Shown: positions 1 through 12,564 of the stretch, one piece after another
Layout of the letters: each line of letters begins with the position of its first letter
Position numbering within the stretch: the first letter of the stretch is position 1
Assembly (NCBI GenBank): GCA_964020085.1
Contig: OZ026596.1
Location: forward strand, 8,714,739 to 8,778,738
DNA length: 64,000 nucleotides
Source of the DNA: Micromussa lordhowensis
Taxonomy: Eukaryota > Cnidaria > Anthozoa > Scleractinia > Lobophylliidae
Direction of reading: 5' to 3'
Program-made: the position numbers and the translations under genes
Notes under the pieces: generated by a model
What the model saw: only the letters and a program-made list of their open reading frames with translations
Database searches by the model: none
Told to the model about the DNA's origin: nothing

Positions 1-3000
1 TGAATTCTTTGGCTGTTTGATCGAATGGAGGTAAGAGATTCAAAAGAAAAGTAATTATTTGCGTTCAGCGTTCATATCAATGATCAAGACTACCATTCTA
101 AATTTACCGTGGTAGCGTAAACCTCTGATTGTGTGACTGGCGTGACTACTACTTGTTAAATGTATTTTCCTCTGGTATTATCAAAGCGTTCGACTCGAAC
201 GGATTAATAAATACGCTAAAAGGTATTACGACAGCCGTGGAATGCGTTGACCTTGCAACTTTCACTTTCGCTACGTGACAGATAAGATCTTGTTTACTTT
301 GCAGGTTTATTTCGCTACGAGGAAATCTTTTTAGTTTTCCGAGTATTTCTGGTATTTTTAGTCAAAAGAAGTGAATCGTCGAGCTCTGTTATTGAAGCGA
401 GTTCAGAGATCGGAAGGAAAATGAAATATTTGCAAGCTAAGCAAAGAACGTGTCAAAACATGCAATGATTACGTTACTGGTAGGGAAATTCCCCACCACC
501 ATACTACAGATGGCCTTGAATAAGGATATTGCAGCTTTCACTTTCGCTGCGTGACAATAAGGTTGTGTTTACTACGCCAGAGAAGCGATGGTTTTTAGTT
601 TGTTTGCAATTTTGCGTAAATGTCTTACGGATTTATGTGATTGAAGTGAATTCTTTGGCTGTTTGATCGAAGCGAGTTAAGAGATTCAAAGGAGAAATAA
701 TTATCTGCTGAGGTAAACTAGATCTTGCCAGAACTTGCAGCGTTTATATTAGCGTAAACCTCTGATTGTCTGACTGGCGTGACTACTACTTATTACTTAG
801 TTTGTCCTTTACTCATAACACAAACAAATTAAATTTTGACTTTTACAAGTTAAGGAAGGAAGCTGTTTATTGATAGCAGTATTAATAGCGTGACACTTCC
901 ATATTAAGACCAATACATCATCAGAGATTTCACAACGGCTGAGAGCGATAGTGCAATAAGTGATGTAGTGACTACAGAAATGAATGAATCATCAAGGACA
1001 GCGTTGGAATGTGCACTACGTTGCGAATGTAGGGTTAAGAAAACGGTTAAATCTTTGTAAGCGCGGTTTTAAGATCTATGATCTTCTTGTTTTTTTTCGT
1101 GTCGAGAGGCCTAGATCTCCACTCGGCCGTACCAAAGATAGCCGTGAATCACGCAACCAGAGATGTTTATTCGCCAAAAGCTTTTGAAACGTGCATACAC
1201 GGACAGTGTTACGAATATTGTTTTCTTTATTGTGTGTAAAATATATTTTCTTTTAGTGTTTTGGGAGCTTTTCATTCGAACGAAATATTAAATACGCTGA
1301 AAAGGTATTACGTCAGCCATGGAATGTGTTGACCTTGCTAATTTCACTTTCGCTACGTGACAGATAAGATCTTGTTTACTTTGCAAGTTTATTTCGCCAG
1401 GAGCGTGGCCCTCAAGTTTTCTGAGTATTTTTCGCAGTTTTAAACAAGAGAACAGAATTGTCGAGCTCTTTTATTGAAACAAGTTTAGAGATCGGAAGGA
1501 AAATGAAATCCTTGCAAGTCAAGCAAAGAACATGTAAGGATTACGTCACTGGTAGGGAAATAACCACCTACTACGGATAGCCGTAAATCATGACGTTGCA
1601 GCTTTTACTTTCGCTGGGTGGCAAATAAGATCGCGTTTGCCACGTCAGAAGTGCCAGTTTTTAGTTTAGTTGCAATTTTACGTGGATTCGTGACGGATTT
1701 ATGAAACGGCAGTGAATTCTTTGGCTGTTTGATCGAATGGAGGTAAGAGATTCAAAAGAAAAGTAATTATTTGCGTTCAGCGTTCATATCAATGATCAAG
1801 ACTACCATTCTAAATTTACCGTGGTAGCGTAAACCTCTGATTGTGTGACTGGCGTGACTACTACTTGTTAAATGTATTTTCCTCTGGTATTATCAAAGCG
1901 TTCGACTCGAACGGATTAATAAATACGCTAAAAGGTATTACGACAGCCGTGGAATGCGTTGACCTTGCAACTTTCACTTTCGCAACGTGACAGATAAGAT
2001 CTTGTTTACTTTGCAGGTTTATTTCGCTACGAGGAAATCTTTTTAGTTTTCCGAGTATTTCTGGTATTTTTAGTCAAAAGAAGTGAATCGTCGAGCTCTG
2101 TTATTGAAGCGAGTTCAGAGATCGGAAGGAAAATGAAATATTTGCAAGCTAAGCAAAGAACGTGTCAAAACATGCAATGATTACGTTACTGGTAGGGAAA
2201 TTCCCCACCACCATACTACAGATGGCCTTGAATAAGGATATTGCAGCTTTCACTTTCGCTGCGTGACAATAAGGTTGTGTTTACTACGCCAGAGAAGCGA
2301 TGGTTTTTAGTTTGTTTGCAATTTTGCGTAAATGTCTTACGGATTTATGTGATTGAAGTGAATTCTTTGGCTGTTTGATCGAAGCGAGTTAAGAGATTCA
2401 AAGGAGAAATAATTATCTGCTGAGGTAAACTAGATCTTGCCAGAACTTGCAGCGTTTATATTAGCGTAAACCTCTGATTGTCTGACTGGCGTGACTACTA
2501 CTTATTACTTAGTTTGTCCTTTACTCATAACACAAACAAATTAAATTTTGACTTTTACAAGTTAAGGAAGGAAGCTGTTTATTGATAGCAGTATTAATAG
2601 CGTGACACTTCCATATTAAGACCAATACATCATCAGAGATTTCACAACGGCTGAGAGCGATAGTGCAATAAGTGATGTAGTGACTACAGAAATGAATGAA
2701 TCATCAAGGACAGCGTTGGAATGTGCACTACGTTGCGAATGTAGGGTTAAGAAAACGGTTAAATCTTTGTAAGCGCGGTTTTAAGATCTATGATCTTCTT
2801 GTTTTTTTTTCGTGTCGAGAGGCCTAGATCTCCACTCGGCCGTACCAAAGATAGCCCTGAATCACGCAACCAGAGATGTTTATTCGCCAAAAGCTTTTGA
2901 AACGTGCATACACGGACAGTGTTACGAATATTGTTTCCTTTATTGTGTGTAAAATATATTTTCTTTTAGTGTTTTGGAAGCTTTTCATTCGAACGAAATA

Positions 3001-6000
3001 TTAAATACGCTGAAAAGGTATTACGTCAGCCATGGAATTTGTTGACCTTGCTAATTTCACTTTCGCTACGTGACAGATAAGATCTTGTTTACTTTGCAAG
3101 TTTATTTCGCCAGGAGCGTGGCCCTCAAGTTTTCTGAGTATTTTTCGCAGTTTTAAACAAGAGAACAGAATTGTCGAGCTCTTTTATTGAAACAAGTTTA
3201 GAGATCGGAAGGAAAATGAAATCCTTGCAAGTCAAGCAAAGAACATGTAAGGATTACGTCACTGGTAGGGAAATAACCACCTACTACGGATAGCCGTAAA
3301 TCATGACGTTGCAGCTTTTACTTTCGCTGGGTGGCAAATAAGATCGCGTTTGCCACGTCAGAAGTGCCAGTTTTTAGTTTAGTTGCAATTTTACGTGGAT
3401 TCGTGACGGATTTATGAAACGGCAGTGAATTCTTTGGCTGTTTGATCGAATGGAGGTAAGAGATTCAAAAGAAAAGTAATTATTTGCGTTCAGCGTTCAT
3501 ATCAATGATCAAGACTACCATTCTAAATTTACCGTGGTAGCGTAAACCTCTGATTGTGTGACTGGCGTGACTACTACTTGTTAAATGTATTTTCCTCTGG
3601 TATTATCAAAGCGTTCGACTCGAACGGATTAATAAATACGCTAAAAGGTATTACGACAGCCGTGGAATGCGTTGACCTTGCAACTTTCACTTTCGCTACG
3701 TGACAGATAAGATCTTGTTTACTTTGCAGGTTTATTTCGCTACGAGGAAATCTTTTTAGTTTTCCGAGTATTTCTGGTATTTTTAGTCAAAAGAAGTGAA
3801 TCGTCGAGCTCTGTTATTGAAGCGAGTTCAGAGATCGGAAGGAAAATGAAATATTTGCAAGCTAAGCAAAGAACGTGTCAAAACATGCAATGATTACGTT
3901 ACTGGTAGGGAAATTCCCCACCACCATACTACAGATGGCCTTGAATAAGGATATTGCAGCTTTCACTTTCGCTGCGTGACAATAAGGTTGTGTTTACTAC
4001 GCCAGAGAAGCGATGGTTTTTAGTTTGTTTGCAATTTTGCGTAAATGTCTTACGGATTTATGTGATTGAAGTGAATTCTTTGGCTGTTTGATCGAAGCGA
4101 GTTAAGAGATTCAAAGGAGAAATAATTATCTGCTGAGGTAAACTAGATCTTGCCAGAACTTGCAGCGTTTATATTAGCGTAAACCTCTGATTGTCTGACT
4201 GGCGTGACTACTACTTATTACTTAGTTTGTCCTTTACTCATAACACAAACAAATTAAATTTTGACTTTTACAAGTTAAGGAAGGAAGCTGTTTATTGATA
4301 GCAGTATTAATAGCGTGACACTTCCATATTAAGACCAATACATCATCAGAGATTTCACAACGGCTGAGAGCGATAGTGCAATAAGTGATGTAGTGACTAC
4401 AGAAATGAATGAATCATCAAGGACAGCGTTGGAATGTGCACTACGTTGCGAATGTAGGGTTAAGAAAACGGTTAAATCTTTGTAAGCGCGGTTTTAAGAT
4501 CTATGATCTTCTTGTTTTTTTTTCGTGTCGAGAGGCCTAGATCTCCACTCGGCCGTACCAAAGATAGCCCTGAATCACGCAACCAGAGATGTTTATTCGC
4601 CAAAAGCTTTTGAAACGTGCATACACGGACAGTGTTACGAATATTGTTTCCTTTATTGTGTGTAAAATATATTTTCTTTTAGTGTTTTGGAAGCTTTTCA
4701 TTCGAACGAAATATTAAATACGCTGAAAAGGTATTACGTCAGCCATGGAATTTGTTGACCTTGCTAATTTCACTTTCGCTACGTGACAGATAAGATCTTG
4801 TTTACTTTGCAAGTTTATTTCGCCAGGAGCGTGGCCCTCAAGTTTTCTGAGTATTTTTCGCAGTTTTAAACAAGAGAACAGAATTGTCGAGCTCTTTTAT
4901 TGAAACAAGTTTAGAGATCGGAAGGAAAATGAAATCCTTGCAAGTCAAGCAAAGAACATGTAAGGATTACGTCACTGGTAGGGAAATAACCACCTACTAC
5001 AGATAGCCGTAAATCATGACGTTGCAGCTTTTACTTTCGCTGGGTGGCAAATAAGATCGCGTTTGCCACGTCAGAAGTGCCAGTTTTTAGTCTAGTTGCA
5101 ATTTTACGTGGATTCGTGACGGATTTATGAAACGGCAGTGAATTCTTTGGCTGTTTGATCGAATGGAGGTAAGAGATTCAAAAGAAAAGTAATTATTTGC
5201 TGAAGTAAACAAGGGCTTGCCAGAACTTGCAGCGTTCATATCAATGATCAAGACTACCATTCTAAATTTACCGTGGTAGCGTAAACCTCTGATTGTGTGA
5301 CTGGCGTGACTACTACTTGTTAAATGTATTTTCCTCTGGTATTATCAAAGCGTTCGACTCGAACGGATTAATAAATACGCTAAAAGGTATTACGACAGCC
5401 GTGGAATGCGTTGACCTTGCAACTTTCACTTTCGCTACGTGACAGATAAGATCTTGTTTACTTTGCAGGTTTATTTCGCTACGAGGAAATCTTTTTAGTT
5501 TTCCGAGTATTTCTGGTATTTTTAGTCAAAAGAAGTGAATCGTCGAGCTCTGTTATTGAAGCGAGTTCAGAGATCGGAAGGAAAATGAAATATTTGCAAG
5601 CTAAGCAAAGAACGTGTCAAAACATGCAATGATTACGTTACTGGTAGGGAAATTCCCCACCACCATACTACAGATGGCCTTGAATAAGGATATTGCAGCT
5701 TTCACTTTCGCTGCGTGACAATAAGGTTGTGTTTACTACGCCAGAGAAGCGATGGTTTTTAGTTTGTTTGCAATTTTGCGTAAATGTCTTACGGATTTAT
5801 GTGATTGAAGTGAATTCTTTGGCTGTTTGATCGAAGCGAGTTAAGAGATTCAAAGGAGAAATAATTATCTGCTGAGGTAAACTAGATCTTGCCAGAACTT
5901 GCAGCGTTTATATTAGCGTAAACCTCTGATTGTCTGACTGGCGTGACTACTACTTATTACTTAGTTTGTCCTTTACTCATAACACAAACAAATTAAATTT

Positions 6001-7967
6001 TGACTTTTACAAGTTAAGGAAGGAAGCTGTTTATTGATAGCAGTATTAATAGCGTGACACTTCCATATTAAGACCAATACATCATCAGAGATTTCACAAC
6101 GGCTGAGAGCGATAGTGCAATAAGTGATGTAGTGACTACAGAAATGAATGAATCATCAAGGACAGCGTTGGAATGTGCACTACGTTGCGAATGTAGGGTT
6201 AAGAAAACGGTTAAATCTTTGTAAGCGCGGTTTTAAGATCTATGATCTTCTTGTTTTTTTTTCGTGTCGAGAGGCCTAGATCTCCACTCGGCCGTACCAA
6301 AGATAGCCCTGAATCACGCAACCAGAGATGTTTATTCGCCAAAAGCTTTTGAAACGTGCATACACGGACAGTGTTACGAATATTGTTTCCTTTATTGTGT
6401 GTAAAATATATTTTCTTTTAGTGTTTTGGAAGCTTTTCATTCGAACGAAATATTAAATACGCTGAAAAGGTATTACGTCAGCCATGGAATTTGTTGACCT
6501 TGCTAATTTCACTTTCGCTACGTGACAGATAAGATCTTGTTTACTTTGCAAGTTTATTTCGCCAGGAGCGTGGCCCTCAAGTTTTCTGAGTATTTTTCGC
6601 AGTTTTAAACAAGAGAACAGAATTGTCGAGCTCTTTTATTGAAACAAGTTTAGAGATCGGAAGGAAAATGAAATCCTTGCAAGTCAAGCAAAGAACATGT
6701 AAGGATTACGTCACTGGTAGGGAAATAACCACCTACTACGGATAGCCGTAAATCATGACGTTGCAGCTTTTACTTTCGCTGGGTGGCAAATAAGATCGCG
6801 TTTGCCACGTCAGAAGTGCCAGTTTTTAGTTTAGTTGCAATTTTACGTGGATTCGTGACGGATTTATGAAACGGCAGTGAATTCTTTGGCTGTTTGATCG
6901 AATGGAGGTAAGAGATTCAAAAGAAAAGTAATTATTTGCGTTCAGCGTTCATATCAATGATCAAGACTACCATTCTAAATTTACCGTGGTAGCGTAAACC
7001 TCTGATTGTGTGACTGGCGTGACTACTACTTGTTAAATGTATTTTCCTCTGGTATTATCAAAGCGTTCGACTCGAACGGATTAATAAATACGCCAAAAGG
7101 TATTACGACAGCCGTGGAATGCGTTGACCTTGCAACTTTCACTTTCGCTACGTGACAGATAAGATCTTGTTTACTTTGCAGGTTTATTTCGCTACGAGGA
7201 AATCTTTTTAGTTTTCCGAGTATTTCTGGTATTTTTAGTCAAAAGAAGTGAATCGTCGAGCTCTGTTATTGAAGCGAGTTCAGAGATCGGAAGGAAAATG
7301 AAATATTTGCAAGCTAAGCAAAGAACGTGTCAAAACATGCAATGATTACGTTACTGGTAGGGAAATTCCCCACCACCATACTACAGATGGCCTTGAATAA
7401 GGATATTGCAGCTTTCACTTTCGCTGCGTGACAATAAGGTTGTGTTTACTACGCCAGAGAAGCGATGGTTTTTAGTTTGTTTGCAATTTTGCGTAAATGT
7501 CTTACGGATTTATGTGATTGAAGTGAATTCTTTGGCTGTTTGATCGAAGCGAGTTAAGAGATTCAAAGGAGAAATAATTATCTGCTGAGGTAAACTAGAT
7601 CTTGCCAGAACTTGCAGCGTTTATATTAGCGTAAACCTCTGATTGTCTGACTGGCGTGACTACTACTTATTACTTAGTTTGTCCTTTACTCATAACACAA
7701 ACAAATTAAATTTTGACTTTTACAAGTTAAGGAAGGAAGCTGTTTATTGATAGCAGTATTAATAGCGTGACACTTCCATATTAAGACCAATACATCATCA
7801 GAGATTTCACAACGGCTGAGAGCGATAGTGCAATAAGTGATGTAGTGACTACAGAAATGAATGAATCATCAAGGACAGCGTTGGAATGTGCACTACGTTG
7901 CGAATGTAGGGTTAAGAAAACGGTTAAATCTTTGTAAGCGCGGTTTTAAGATCTATGATCGTCTTGT
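1..7967. repeat. Tandem array A, units of about 1.71 kb
   Basis: Four full units and one partial unit lie head to tail: 1-1712, 1713-3425, 3426-5138, 5139-6877 and 6878 to about 7967. Units are nearly identical by eye. Differences seen are single bases (for example near 271 versus 1983), one T in a T-run near 1088, and an extra 26 bp near 5200-5225 in the fourth unit. Each unit has inner structure: the start motif TGAATTCTTTGGCTGTTTG recurs 646 bp into the unit, and the block around 220-340 recurs diverged around 1297-1420, so the 1.7-kb unit is itself built from older diverged copies. No reading frame longer than about 67 codons occurs, and none resembles a protein. This is non-coding satellite-like DNA; the last unit breaks off where the palindromic insert at 7969 begins. 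Confidence 0.93.
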
Positions 7968-7968
7968 T

Positions 7969-8150
7969 AACCGCGCGGCCATGGGCCGAGCGCGGTTCAT
8001 GGTTTACCCGTTGTTTATTAACCGCGCGGCCATGGGCCGAGCGCGGTTCTTGCTCTGCACGGGGTTTATTTTTTTTATTTTTAACCGCGCGGCCATGGGC
8101 CGAGCGCGGTTCTTGCTCTGCACGGGGTTTATTTTTTTTTATTTTTTTTT
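7969..8150. repeat. Three tandem copies of a GC-rich palindromic segment
   Basis: The segment starts AACCGCGCGGCCATGGGCC and closes GAGCGCGGTT, so its ends can pair (AACCGCGC with GCGCGGTT). Copies begin at 7969, 8020 and 8092. The second and third share a tail TTGCTCTGCACGGGG followed by a T-rich run. A fourth copy sits at 14867 in another unit, also directly after the CTTGTT of the junction motif. The segment looks like a small insertion that targets, or derives from, the unit junction. No family name is recognised. Confidence 0.8.
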
Positions 8151-9060
8151 TTGTCATGTCGGAGAGCTGAACCAGCTCTCTGCTCGGCCAAACTTTGAAT
8201 CACGCAACCGGTAATGTTTATTCGCCGAAAAAAAAGCTGTTGAAATATTACCACAAGGACATTTGCAAGGATAAATAATGTAATTTAGGACCTGTTGCTG
8301 GCTACTAAGGCTGAAATTATCTAGAGTTAAGCTTTATTTTCGTTTTGCTTGCATGTTCACTTTCGAAGGGAATATTCAGTGCGCTAAAGGAACGTCTGGC
8401 GTCAGCCATGGAATGGGCTCACGGTGATAAATAAAACCGTATTTACTGTAATGCCCTTACGGTGATAAATAAGATCGTGTTTATTCCGCCAGAAGCAATG
8501 GTGGAGTTTTCTGGGAGAAAAATAAAACCTCGGCGCTCGTCAAAACCCTTTGAACATATGCAAATATATATTCTCCTTCGAGCTACAGATAAACAAAATC
8601 TCCGATTACCAATAACGCAACCACGCTATGCAAAGAATGTGAAATAAATTTTCTTTCAATCCAGGCACTGAGTCAACTTTGAATCACGCAATCTCTATTG
8701 TTTCCAATGGGTAATTTTTCTTTTTCGCTACATAAAACGATGTTTTATTTACCATTTTGCAAAATACAAATCTTGACTATGTCAAAAAATCTGCCTAAAT
8801 ACAAACTTGCATCAACCTGATAGCAGATGAAATGTAAACCCGGGCTACGGTCAACAAAACTGTAAATCATTTTGCATTGCTGTATAAAATCAAATGCAGA
8901 TCAGCTCGGTTAATCGGCCGTGTGACAGAAATACTTTTTAATATCCAAGATACCGTACAAAGAAGAAAATAAATTACCTCCGAATTAAAAGATTCAAGAG
9001 ACGGATCCACTGGTTTCACTTCGATTCGGCAATAAGAAAAAGAAAAGGAAAAAAAATTCA

Positions 9061-9130
9061 ACTTCCACAGGATTCGAACTCACAACCTATATCCTGGCAG
9101 GCGAACGCCTACTCGACTGCGCCACGACAA
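9061..9130 (-). other. tRNA-like segment with Pol III boxes, copy 1
   Basis: On the minus strand the A-box-like TGGCGCAGTCG is followed about 34 nt later by the B-box GTTCGAATC, the spacing of a tRNA gene. A run of eight T follows about 10 nt after the tRNA-like end (A-run at about 9049-9056 on the plus strand), which would stop RNA polymerase III. The acceptor stem does not pair, so it is a tRNA-derived SINE-like head and not a working tRNA. Confidence 0.7.
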
Positions 9131-10173
9131 CATATGAAATTTGGTGGGGAAACATTGAATAGATTCTTTTTGACAAAAAAAGGACTGCCTTCTGCCTTGG
9201 AAGTGCCCTGCTTTGCATTTGTAGTGCTAAGAAAACAGTTTAATTTTCAAAGCGCGGTTAAAAGATCTATGATCTTCTTGTTTTTTTTTGTCATGTCGGA
9301 GAGCTGAACCAGCTCTCTGCTCGGCCAAACTTTGAATCACGCAACCGGATTCGCCGAAAATACCACAAGGACATTTGCAAGGATAAATAATGTAATTTAG
9401 GACCTGTTTGCTGGCTACTAAGGCTGAAATTATCTAGAGTTAAGCTTTATTTTCGTTTTGCTTGCATGTTCACTTTCGAAGGGAATATTCAGTGCGCTAA
9501 AGGAACGTCTGGCGTCAGCCATGGAATGGGCTCACGGTGATAAATAAAACCGTATTTACTGTAATGCCCTTACGGTGATAAATAAGATCGTGTTTATTTC
9601 GCCAGAAGCAATGGTGGAGTTTTCTGGGAGAAAAATAAAACCTCGGCGCTCGTCAAAACCCTTTGAACATATGCAAATATATATTCTCCTTCGAGCTACA
9701 GATAAACAAAATCTCCGATTACCAATAACGCAACCACGCTATGCAAAGAATGTGAAATAAAATTTCTTTCAATCCAGGCACTGAGCCAACTTTGAATCAC
9801 GCAATCTCTATTGTTTCCAATGGGTAATTTTTCTTTTTCGCTACATAAAACGATGTTTTATTTACCATTTTGCAAAATACAAATCTTGACTATGTCAAAA
9901 AATCTGCCTAAATACAAACTTGCATCAACCTGATAGCAGATGAAATGTAAACCCGGGCTACGGTCAACAAAACTGTAAATCATTTTGCATTGCTGTATAA
10001 AATCAAATGCAGATCAGCTCGGTTAATCGGCCGTGTGACAGAAATACTTTTTAATATCCAAGATACCGTACAAAGAAGAAAATAAATTACCTCCGAATTA
10101 AAAGATTCAAGAGACGGATCCACTGGTTTCACTTCGATTCGGCAATAAGAAAAAGAAAAGGAAACAAAATTCA

Positions 10174-10243
10174 ACTTCCACAGGATTCGAACTCGCAACC
10201 TCTATCCTGGCGGGCGAACGCCTACTCGACTGCGCCACGACAA
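10174..10243 (-). other. tRNA-like segment with Pol III boxes, copy 2
   Basis: Nearly the same as the copy 1113 bp upstream, with the A-box-like TGGCGCAGTCG and B-box GTTCGAATC on the minus strand. Here the downstream T-run is interrupted (TTTTGTTTC), so termination would be weaker. It is a tRNA-derived head inside the tandem unit, not a tRNA gene. Confidence 0.68.
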
Positions 10244-11030
10244 CATATGAAATTTGGTGGGGAAACATTGAATAGATTCTTTTTGACAAAAAAGGGAGTG
10301 CCTTCTGCCTTGGATGTGCCCTGCTTTGCATTTGTAGTGCTAAGAAAACAGTTTAACTTTCAAAGCGCGGTTAAAAGATCTATGATCTTCTTGTTTATTT
10401 TTTTTTTTTTGTCGGCGACCAGACTCAAACTCCCACTCGGCCAACTGTCGAATCACGCAACACTGTTGAAATGTCAATGTACTGAAAATCGTATGAATAT
10501 TCTACTCTTTATTTAGTAGAAAATATATTGCCTTTTTGTGTTATTGAAGCGCTTGATTTGAAGCGAGTATATATGGAATGTGTCGACGTTGCAACTTTCT
10601 CTTGGGAAGCGTGTTGAATAACATCGTGCTATGGAATGCAGCTTTCACTTTGGCTACGTGAGTACGATCGTGCTTACTTTTTTGCAAGTTTATTTTGCCA
10701 GAAGCGGCAGTCATTAATTTATTTGCAATTTTGCGAGTATTTCGTGTGGGTTTAGGAATGGCCGTTTCATCGAAGCGAGTAAAGAGATTCGAAGGAAAAT
10801 TAAATTTGCTGAGGTAAACAAGATAGAACTTGCAGCGTTTATGTTCTAAAATTAGCCGTGGATTAGCGGAAACCTCGGATTGTCTGACTTCGCTTGTCCT
10901 TTGCTTATACTTATAGCACAAACAAATTAAAATTTGACTTTTAAGGCAGAAAGCTGTTTATTAATAGCGTAGTTGTTTGTAAGTAGCGCTCTGTATGATT
11001 GACCTGAACGTAACACCAGGACACAAGTCG

Positions 11031-11036
11031 CATTTA
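11031..11036. other. Left target-site duplication (CATTTA)
   Basis: CATTTA directly precedes the foldback terminus TACGGTGGCCC. The same six bases follow the right terminus at 14347-14352. Intact sites reading CATTTAGG without an insertion are at 15564 and 16682. Confidence 0.85.
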
Positions 11037-11127
11037 TACGGTGGCCCATATATGCAATGCACAAATAAAAATTTCAGTGCATATATATTGATCTGAACAC
11101 ATTACGGACATGTTTTTGAGTGCACAA

Positions 11128-11545
11128 ATAAATATTTTCAGTGCACAAATATGTTTTTCGGTGCACAAGTAAGTTTCCCAGTGTAAAAATATATTTTTCA
11201 GTGCACAAATATGTTTTCCAGTGCACAAATAAGTTTCCCAGTGCACAAATATATTTTTCAGTGCACAAATATATTTTTCAGTGCACAAATATATTTTTCA
11301 GTGCAGAAATAAGTTTCCTAGTTCACAAATAAGTTTCCCAGTGCACAAATATATTTCCAGTGCACAAATATATTTTTCAATGCACACATATGTTTTTCAG
11401 TACACAACTATGTTTCCAGTGCACAAATATGTCTTCCCGTGCACAGATATGTTTCCAGTACACTAATATGTTTCAGTGCACAAATAAATTTCCCAGTGCA
11501 CAAATAAATTTCCCAGTGCACAAATAAGTTTCCCAGTGCACAAAA
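11128..11545. repeat. 20-bp minisatellite in left arm
   Basis: About twenty head-to-tail units of 20 bp, each a variant of GTGCACAAATATATTTTTCA or GTGCACAAATAAGTTTCCCA. The long open frames on both strands here (repeating HKYIFQC or CALKNIF) are by-products of a period that avoids stops in some frames; they are not genes. Confidence 0.9.
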
Positions 11546-11679
11546 TTATTCCTGGCACCTAATGGGCTAAAAATTGTTGAAAGACCCTGGGACTAGAATG
11601 TCAATGCCTTGTTTGCTGCGCTTTCGTTATAAGAAATCAGTTTTGGTCGCAAATAGAAGCCATCTCTGATCGATCAAGC

Positions 11680-11778
11680 ATGTTTTGCCGGAATTGCGGC
11701 AGAGGTTTGGAATCTTCAATTGCTTTTTTCCCAAATTGCGGAGCAAAAATGGGAAGCGGAGACATCTTTATCCGCTAG
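11680..11778 (+). pseudogene. Zinc-ribbon relic, left arm
   Basis: A short frame starts MFCRNCGRGL and continues to PNCGAKM, then hits a stop after 32 codons. This resembles the two-knuckle zinc ribbon found at protein N-termini (C-x2-C ... C-x2-C). The first cysteine of the second knuckle is missing: the codon is TTC (Phe). The downstream sequence stays open in another frame (about 11720-12028), with a T-F-K-Q-F stretch in the first frame, suggesting an old frameshifted gene. The mirror copy is at 13525-13623. Function of the parent gene is unknown. Confidence 0.5.
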
Positions 11779-12189
11779 GGATAACATTGTTGGCGGTGCC
11801 TCACTCACGAACCAGACGAGCCGCAAGCCGATTACTACCTTCGGAGCCAGCAGCTCCTGCAGCAATCCCTACGTTCAAGCAGTTTCCTCAGTGTTTAAAA
11901 ACTCTAAAAAGTGTCGACGGACCTCACAACTCCTGCAGTTCGCAAGGAAAAGATTGTTTCGCCTTTATAGCTTAGCTTTGACAAGAATGTCTTTCAGGGT
12001 TTTCCTTTGCGAGTGTAAAATGAGGTGACTAGCCTACACGACTCCTACGGTTCGTGACATTTGTACATTTGCCGTTCTCTGTTCGGTCTCTCGACCTTTT
12101 TGTTGCTTCACTCGTGCTTATGAAGGGCACTTCACGTTGTGTTTTCAAGAGGAATTTTTAGTAGAGCTGAGCAGCACGAATTAATTGCT

Positions 12190-12564
12190 CTAAACAAATA
12201 GTTTGGCGCGAACCGAATCGCAGTGTTTGTTTAGTGTTGGTTTCAGTTCTTTGATAAAAAACATTTCAAAAACAAGACAATCAAATTTGTTCTGACACTT
12301 TCTTAAGATTCGAAATCTCTGTGCGATGTCTTCTGGCTCCATATCGTGCTGCTCTCTGAAGTGGTTTCCGATTGCCGATCCTTTGTGTTCCTCAATTCGT
12401 TGGCACGTGTAGCCGACATAGGCTGCATCACACAGGCCACACTGAAATGAATACACCACGCACTGTTGACTCACAAGTGGCGGCTTGTCTTCGCTGACCT
12501 TAATTTCATCCTTGATCTTTCTGCTTGTGTAAACTGGGGGTGAGAGGTCGAGAGGAGAGGTCAA
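12190..12564 (-). pseudogene. Penelope-like element GIY-YIG endonuclease fragment
   Basis: The 124-residue minus-strand frame matches the C-terminal endonuclease region of Penelope-like retroelements. It contains a CVVYSF...C..C start (residues about 36-46), the core DAAYVGYTC, EEHKGSAIGNH, and the tail FIKELKPTLNKH. No reverse transcriptase precedes it in the 600 bp upstream on the same strand, and the segment after the core looks a few residues short. It lies in the central spacer of the foldback element, just inside the left arm, so it is either a later insertion or cargo. Inactive relic. Confidence 0.75.

Larger units (their letters stand above)
8155..10374. repeat. Tandem array B, two units of about 1.11 kb
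   Basis: The block from about 8163 repeats from about 9300 with nearly the same sequence; equivalent positions (8462 and 9575) are 1113 bp apart. The junction motif lies at 9262 and 10375. Parts of the unit (the junction, a T-run, then CACTCGGC and GAATCACGCAA) are shared with arrays A and C, so all three arrays are branches of one repeat family. Each unit carries one tRNA-like segment on the minus strand. The 61-codon frames at 8462 and 9575 are merely the same repeat read twice, not genes. Confidence 0.88.

Noticed and set aside
1071..1095. Classical Helitron 3' end
   Set aside because: The hairpin is followed by CTTG and T-runs, not CTRR-T, and no Rep-helicase is seen; only a loose resemblance remains, noted as speculation.
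11034..11560. Regular 20-bp repeats resembling a CRISPR-like array
   Set aside because: There are no unique spacers, the repeats are contiguous and degenerate, and the host is eukaryotic. It is a minisatellite within a transposon arm.
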